Positions 60,825 to 64,000 of a DNA stretch of 64,000 nt are shown here, piece after piece. Position 1 is the stretch's first letter; each line of letters opens with the position of its first letter. The position numbers and the translations under genes are program-made. The DNA comes from JAGXTF01 sp038317095 (lineage in GTDB: Bacteria; Bacteroidota; Bacteroidia; NS11-12g; UBA955): NCBI GenBank assembly GCA_038317095.1, contig JBBQBB010000008.1, positions 9,422 to 73,421 of the forward strand, in the 5' to 3' direction. Below the pieces are notes generated by a model. The model was not told the DNA's origin. It searched no databases and saw nothing but the letters and a program-made list of their open reading frames with translations.

Positions 60825-62090
60825 ATGATTTTTAGAAATGACAAGGAATTTGCCCTTGAAATGGATGAGAAAGATAATTTGGGTTCTATTAAAAACGAAT
60901 TTTATATCCCAAATGGTATAAGTGGCAATCCATCTATATATTTATGCGGAAATTCTTTAGGCTTGCAACCCAAATCTACTGCTTCCTATATACAATCCGA
61001 GCTAGATGACTGGGCGAAATTTGGGGTGGAAGGTCATTTTCATGGAGGCAGGCCTTGGTTTCATTATCACAAATTCTTGGTAGAAAAAGCAGCGAATATC
61101 GTGGGAGCCCAAACCAATGAAGTGGCAATTATGAACCAACTTACAACCAACCTTCACCTTATGATGGTGAGCTTCTACCGTCCCAAGGGCAAGAGGTACA
61201 AAATATTAATGGAAGCAGGGGCTTTCCCCAGCGATATGTATGCTGTCCAAAGTCAAGTGGAGTTTCACGGCTACAAATATGAGGATGCTGTGATTGAATT
61301 AACTCCGCATGAGGGAGAATTTACATTGAGAGACACGGACATTCTATCCGCAATTTCTGAACATGGATCAGAACTCGCGTTGGTGTTTTTTAGTGGGGTT
61401 CAATATTATACCGGGCAAGTGTTTGACATTCCTAATATCACTATCGCAGCGCATAAAATAGGAGCCTTTGCTGGCTTTGATTTGGCACATGCTGCTGGCA
61501 ATTTAGATTTAAAATTACATGCATGGAATGTGGATTTTGCGGCTTGGTGCTCTTATAAGTATTTGAACAGCGGACCCGGAAATGTAAGTGGTATATTCGT
61601 GCATGACAAACATGGTTTAGACCCATCAACACCCAGATTTGCTGGGTGGTGGGGGCATAAGGAAGATGTGCGCTTTTTAATGAAAAGAGGATTTATTCCA
61701 GAACCTGGTGCTACAGGTTGGCAACTTGGAAATGCCCCAGTATTTGGCATGGCAGCGCATTTGGCCAGTTTGGATATTTTCGAAAAAGCTGGAATGAAGA
61801 ACCTTGTCCAAAAATCTTCTACCCTTACACCCTATCTCCGTTTTGTGCTGGAAAATGCCCAAAAAAGAAATTCGAAATTAAATTTTCAAATTGTTACTCC
61901 CCAAAATCAAGGTGGTTGCCAATTGTCATTGCTTGCCTTTGAAAATGGAAAATCTCTTTTCGACCATTTAACCAGCCAAGATATTATTTGTGATTGGCGC
62001 GAACCCAATGTGATTCGCATGGCTCCAGTACCCCTATACAATTCATTCGAAGATTGCTGGAAAGTAGGCGAAGCTTTTGCCAGTTTTTAA
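60825..62090 (+). CDS. kynU: kynureninase
   Basis: Kynureninase cleaves kynurenine or 3-hydroxykynurenine to (3-hydroxy)anthranilate and alanine with pyridoxal phosphate. The 421-residue protein shows IYLCGNSLGLQPKST at about residues 38-52, GRPWFHYHKFL, MNQLTTNLHLMM, FDLAHAAGN with the cofactor aspartate, and the Schiff-base lysine in WCSYKYLNSGPGNVSG. The product 3-hydroxyanthranilate is the substrate of the dioxygenase encoded at 48.9-49.4 kb. The gene is divergent from a MarR regulator. A membrane glycosyltransferase gene follows 33 bases downstream. Confidence 0.95.
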   Translation: MIFRNDKEFALEMDEKDNLGSIKNEFYIPNGISGNPSIYLCGNSLGLQPKSTASYIQSELDDWAKFGVEGHFHGGRPWFHYHKFLVEKAANIVGAQTNEVAIMNQLTTNLHLMMVSFYRPKGKRYKILMEAGAFPSDMYAVQSQVEFHGYKYEDAVIELTPHEGEFTLRDTDILSAISEHGSELALVFFSGVQYYTGQVFDIPNITIAAHKIGAFAGFDLAHAAGNLDLKLHAWNVDFAAWCSYKYLNSGPGNVSGIFVHDKHGLDPSTPRFAGWWGHKEDVRFLMKRGFIPEPGATGWQLGNAPVFGMAAHLASLDIFEKAGMKNLVQKSSTLTPYLRFVLENAQKRNSKLNFQIVTPQNQGGCQLSLLAFENGKSLFDHLTSQDIICDWREPNVIRMAPVPLYNSFEDCWKVGEAFASF

Positions 62091-62123
62091 TGCACTGTAT
62101 TATTTTAAATACGTAATCATCTA

Positions 62124-63683
62124 ATGCTAAAAATACGATTTTTTATATCCTCCATTCGGTCCTTTTGGGAATCCAAACCTTTAACCATTATTCTTTTTCT
62201 TGCCATTTTGGTTCGACTTCTGTCCGTTATTTTTGCAAAAGGATGGGGTATGTTAGACGATCATTTTTTGGTCATTGAAGTTGCACAATCTTGGGCAGAT
62301 GGATTCGATGTAAACAAGTGGTTGCCTTGGACTGTGGGTAATAAAGGCCCAGAAGGACATAGTTTTTTATATGTAGGTTTGCATTATTTTTTATTTAATT
62401 TTTTAAATGCAATAGGCCTAAATAATCCACAAGGTAAAATGTATGTTGTGCGTTTATTGCACGCAACATGGTCTCTGTTGGTGGTTTATTATGGCTATAA
62501 AATTACCTTAACATTTTCAAATTTATCCACTGCAAAAATTACGGGTTTGTTGCTCGCTTCTTTTTGGTTCATGCCTTGGACCAGTGTTCGTAATTTGGTG
62601 GAAATTGCTGCCATTCCATTGCTCGTTTGGGGAACATGGGTCTTGGTTTCTGCAAACGAAAAAAAACATCCACTATTGCAAATTCTTTTCTCGGGATTAA
62701 TCATTGGTTTTGCATTTAGTATTCGCTATCAAGTAGGCATATATGCGGCTGGAATTGGGCTGGCCTTGCTGATTCAGCGCGAATTTAAAAATACAATTCT
62801 CTTTGGACTCGGTGTAATTGCGTCTATATTGCTCATTCAGGGTGGCATAGATCTATTTATATGGGGCCGTCCTTTTGCCGAAATGGGCGAATACATTCAA
62901 TATAATATCGACAACAAATACAATTTTATTCAAGGTGGTTGGTACAATTACTTTTTGTTGATTTTGGGCATGTTGTTGCCACCCATTAGTTTGTTTTTAT
63001 TTTTTGGTGCTTTTTATAATCCCCAAAAACGATGGGTTTTGTTTTTACCGGTCATATTTTTTATTGCATTTCATGCCTATTTTCCAAACAAACAAGAAAG
63101 GTTTATTCTTACCATTTTGCCCTCGTTTATTATTTGCGGTAGCATCGGTTGGCATGCCTTTTTAGAAAATTCTATATGGTGGAAAAAACATGCTTTGCTC
63201 TATAGAAATTTATGGATTTGGTTCTGGGTTTTAAACACTGTTTTGCTGTTCACATTATCTACCATGTATTCAAAAAAATCACGCGTGGAAGCCATGTACA
63301 GTTTGTACAAATACAAAAATATTACTGAAATAATGGTAGAAAATACCAATGCAGAAAAGGTAGATATTTTGCCACAATTTTATGCAGGTCAAAAAATTGT
63401 TTCCGTAGATATTTCCCAAAACAAACCCTTAGATTCATTTAAAAATAAAATGGGGGTAATTGAAGAAAATTCTCGTTTTGTGCTTTTCGTGGGTGACAAT
63501 AATCTAGACCAACGCATTAAAAATATTTCGAAAATTTACAAAAATCTTGTTTTTGAAACCACCGCAAAACCGGGCAACTTAGATCAGTTGATGTACAAAT
63601 TAAATCCCAGTAAAAACACCAACCAAACCATTTACATTTATCGAAACCGGAAGTTCTATCCCGATAAAATGAGTGGGGAATGA
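62124..63683 (+). CDS. GT22-like membrane glycosyltransferase
   Basis: A 519-residue polytopic membrane protein with about ten helices in residues 20-400 and a soluble C-terminal part. The first loop WGMLDDHFLVIEVAQSWADG contains the paired acidic residues typical of GT-C enzymes, and FPNKQERFILTILP near residue 335 resembles the HKEERF motif of the GT22/Alg9 mannosyltransferase family. It probably transfers a sugar from a lipid-linked donor on the outer face of the inner membrane. Which glycan it builds is unknown. It follows kynU, but functional linkage is unlikely. Confidence 0.75.
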   Translation: MLKIRFFISSIRSFWESKPLTIILFLAILVRLLSVIFAKGWGMLDDHFLVIEVAQSWADGFDVNKWLPWTVGNKGPEGHSFLYVGLHYFLFNFLNAIGLNNPQGKMYVVRLLHATWSLLVVYYGYKITLTFSNLSTAKITGLLLASFWFMPWTSVRNLVEIAAIPLLVWGTWVLVSANEKKHPLLQILFSGLIIGFAFSIRYQVGIYAAGIGLALLIQREFKNTILFGLGVIASILLIQGGIDLFIWGRPFAEMGEYIQYNIDNKYNFIQGGWYNYFLLILGMLLPPISLFLFFGAFYNPQKRWVLFLPVIFFIAFHAYFPNKQERFILTILPSFIICGSIGWHAFLENSIWWKKHALLYRNLWIWFWVLNTVLLFTLSTMYSKKSRVEAMYSLYKYKNITEIMVENTNAEKVDILPQFYAGQKIVSVDISQNKPLDSFKNKMGVIEENSRFVLFVGDNNLDQRIKNISKIYKNLVFETTAKPGNLDQLMYKLNPSKNTNQTIYIYRNRKFYPDKMSGE

Positions 63684-63869
63684 AATTGAAGTCCATATTG
63701 ATTGAAATGAAACTCAAATGGTTTTCTCAAGCATAGATCAAAGCATTTAAAAATCCAACAATTTTATATGCTTTATATTGCTATTTTGGGTTTTTCCTCA
63801 CCCAGACCTTGCAGGTCGACACTCTCCATATCCATCTCGGCGGAGGCGAGGATTCCAGCAGCCAGTTTC

Positions 63870-64000
63870 CTACTTCACCACCTCCACTACACCTTTTTTC
63901 TCAAAGGCTTTGCCTTGCCAGTTTGTATATACACAGCGGTAAATGTATATGCCTGGCAATATGTCTTCGTTGGTTTCCCAAGCTTCATTTGCTTTGCCTC
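63870..64000 (-). CDS. C-terminal end of a T9SS-type sorting-domain protein (partial)
   Basis: The last 42 codons of a gene entering from the right edge. The translation reads GKANEAWETNEDILPGIYIY, then a strand and turn with NWQGKAFEKKG, ending in VVEVVK and a TAG at 63872-63870. The pattern (W-x-G-like start, PGIYIYR strand, KKG-V-V end) resembles the gliding-motility-associated type B sorting domain of secreted Bacteroidota proteins. The rest of the protein is outside the window. The 186 bases before it show no gene. Confidence 0.65.
   Translation of the reverse strand, partial: GKANEAWETNEDILPGIYIYRCVYTNWQGKAFEKKGVVEVVK

Noticed and set aside
1..64000. tRNA, rRNA, CRISPR arrays and insertion-sequence transposases
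   Set aside because: No tRNA T-loop motif in context, no rRNA-like stretch, no regularly spaced repeats with spacers, and no transposase-like protein was found.

Overview
The window is chromosomal DNA from a member of the phylum Bacteroidota; I cannot place it to genus. The evidence is consistent across the window. Many genes are preceded by the phylum's -7 promoter box TAnnTTTG, and Shine-Dalgarno sequences are mostly absent. There are type IX secretion (T9SS) cargo proteases and PorV-like and PorP/SprF-like outer membrane proteins. GldH, a DUF4249/TonB-receptor pair and phylum-specific families (DUF3822, DUF6089, DUF6427, DUF2795) are also present. LpxK, Lnt, BamA and UppS indicate a double membrane with lipid A and lipoproteins. 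I saw no rRNA, tRNA or CRISPR array.

Layout. 1-6.9 kb: DUF3822-rsmD-coaD, a structured non-coding stretch, a tightly interlocked divergent nudix/pyrE pair, an alpha/beta hydrolase and a dipeptidyl-peptidase 7-like S46 peptidase. 6.9-21.1 kb, mostly minus strand: a hipBA toxin-antitoxin pair with repeats in its control region, yifB, gldH, an acetoacetyl-CoA reductase, an overlapping operon (beta-CASP hydrolase, SGNH hydrolase, lpxK), a DUF4249/TonB-dependent receptor pair, a DUF4197 lipoprotein and a MoxR/Mg-chelatase-like ATPase. 21.3-30.3 kb, plus strand: a rhodanese-thioredoxin lipoprotein, a ferritin-like/VIT membrane protein, an acyltransferase, a methyltransferase, two DUF6089 barrels, uppS and bamA, ending in a hairpin repeat.

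30.6-37.2 kb, minus strand: a two-gene unit with an orphan contractile-tail tube homologue and an unknown beta-rich protein, then the pheT/coiled-coil/zapA/rny cluster and an oxidoreductase. 37.5-38.8 kb holds the broken 3' end of an RHS-repeat gene with a cysteine-rich tip. 38.9-47.4 kb: a methyltransferase, an SDR, a five-gene plus-strand run (PAP2-like, enoyl-CoA hydratase, M43 protease, rsmI, lnt) and two adjacent decayed PorP/SprF genes. 47.7-64 kb: a glycosyltransferase, 3-hydroxyanthranilate dioxygenase, a secreted zinc protease, purF, msrB, an AcpH-like protein coupled to a PorV-like protein, two envelope proteins, hflX, an O-methyltransferase, a MarR regulator divergent from kynureninase, a GT22-like membrane glycosyltransferase and the end of a T9SS-type protein.

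Most of the window is core metabolism and envelope biogenesis. The accessory signals are hipBA, the orphan tail-tube unit, the RHS remnant, the PorP/SprF pseudogene pair and several palindromic intergenic elements. Several start codons were moved from the longest reading frame to positions that agree with promoter boxes or signal peptides, and some of these are GTG, TTG or possibly ATT.
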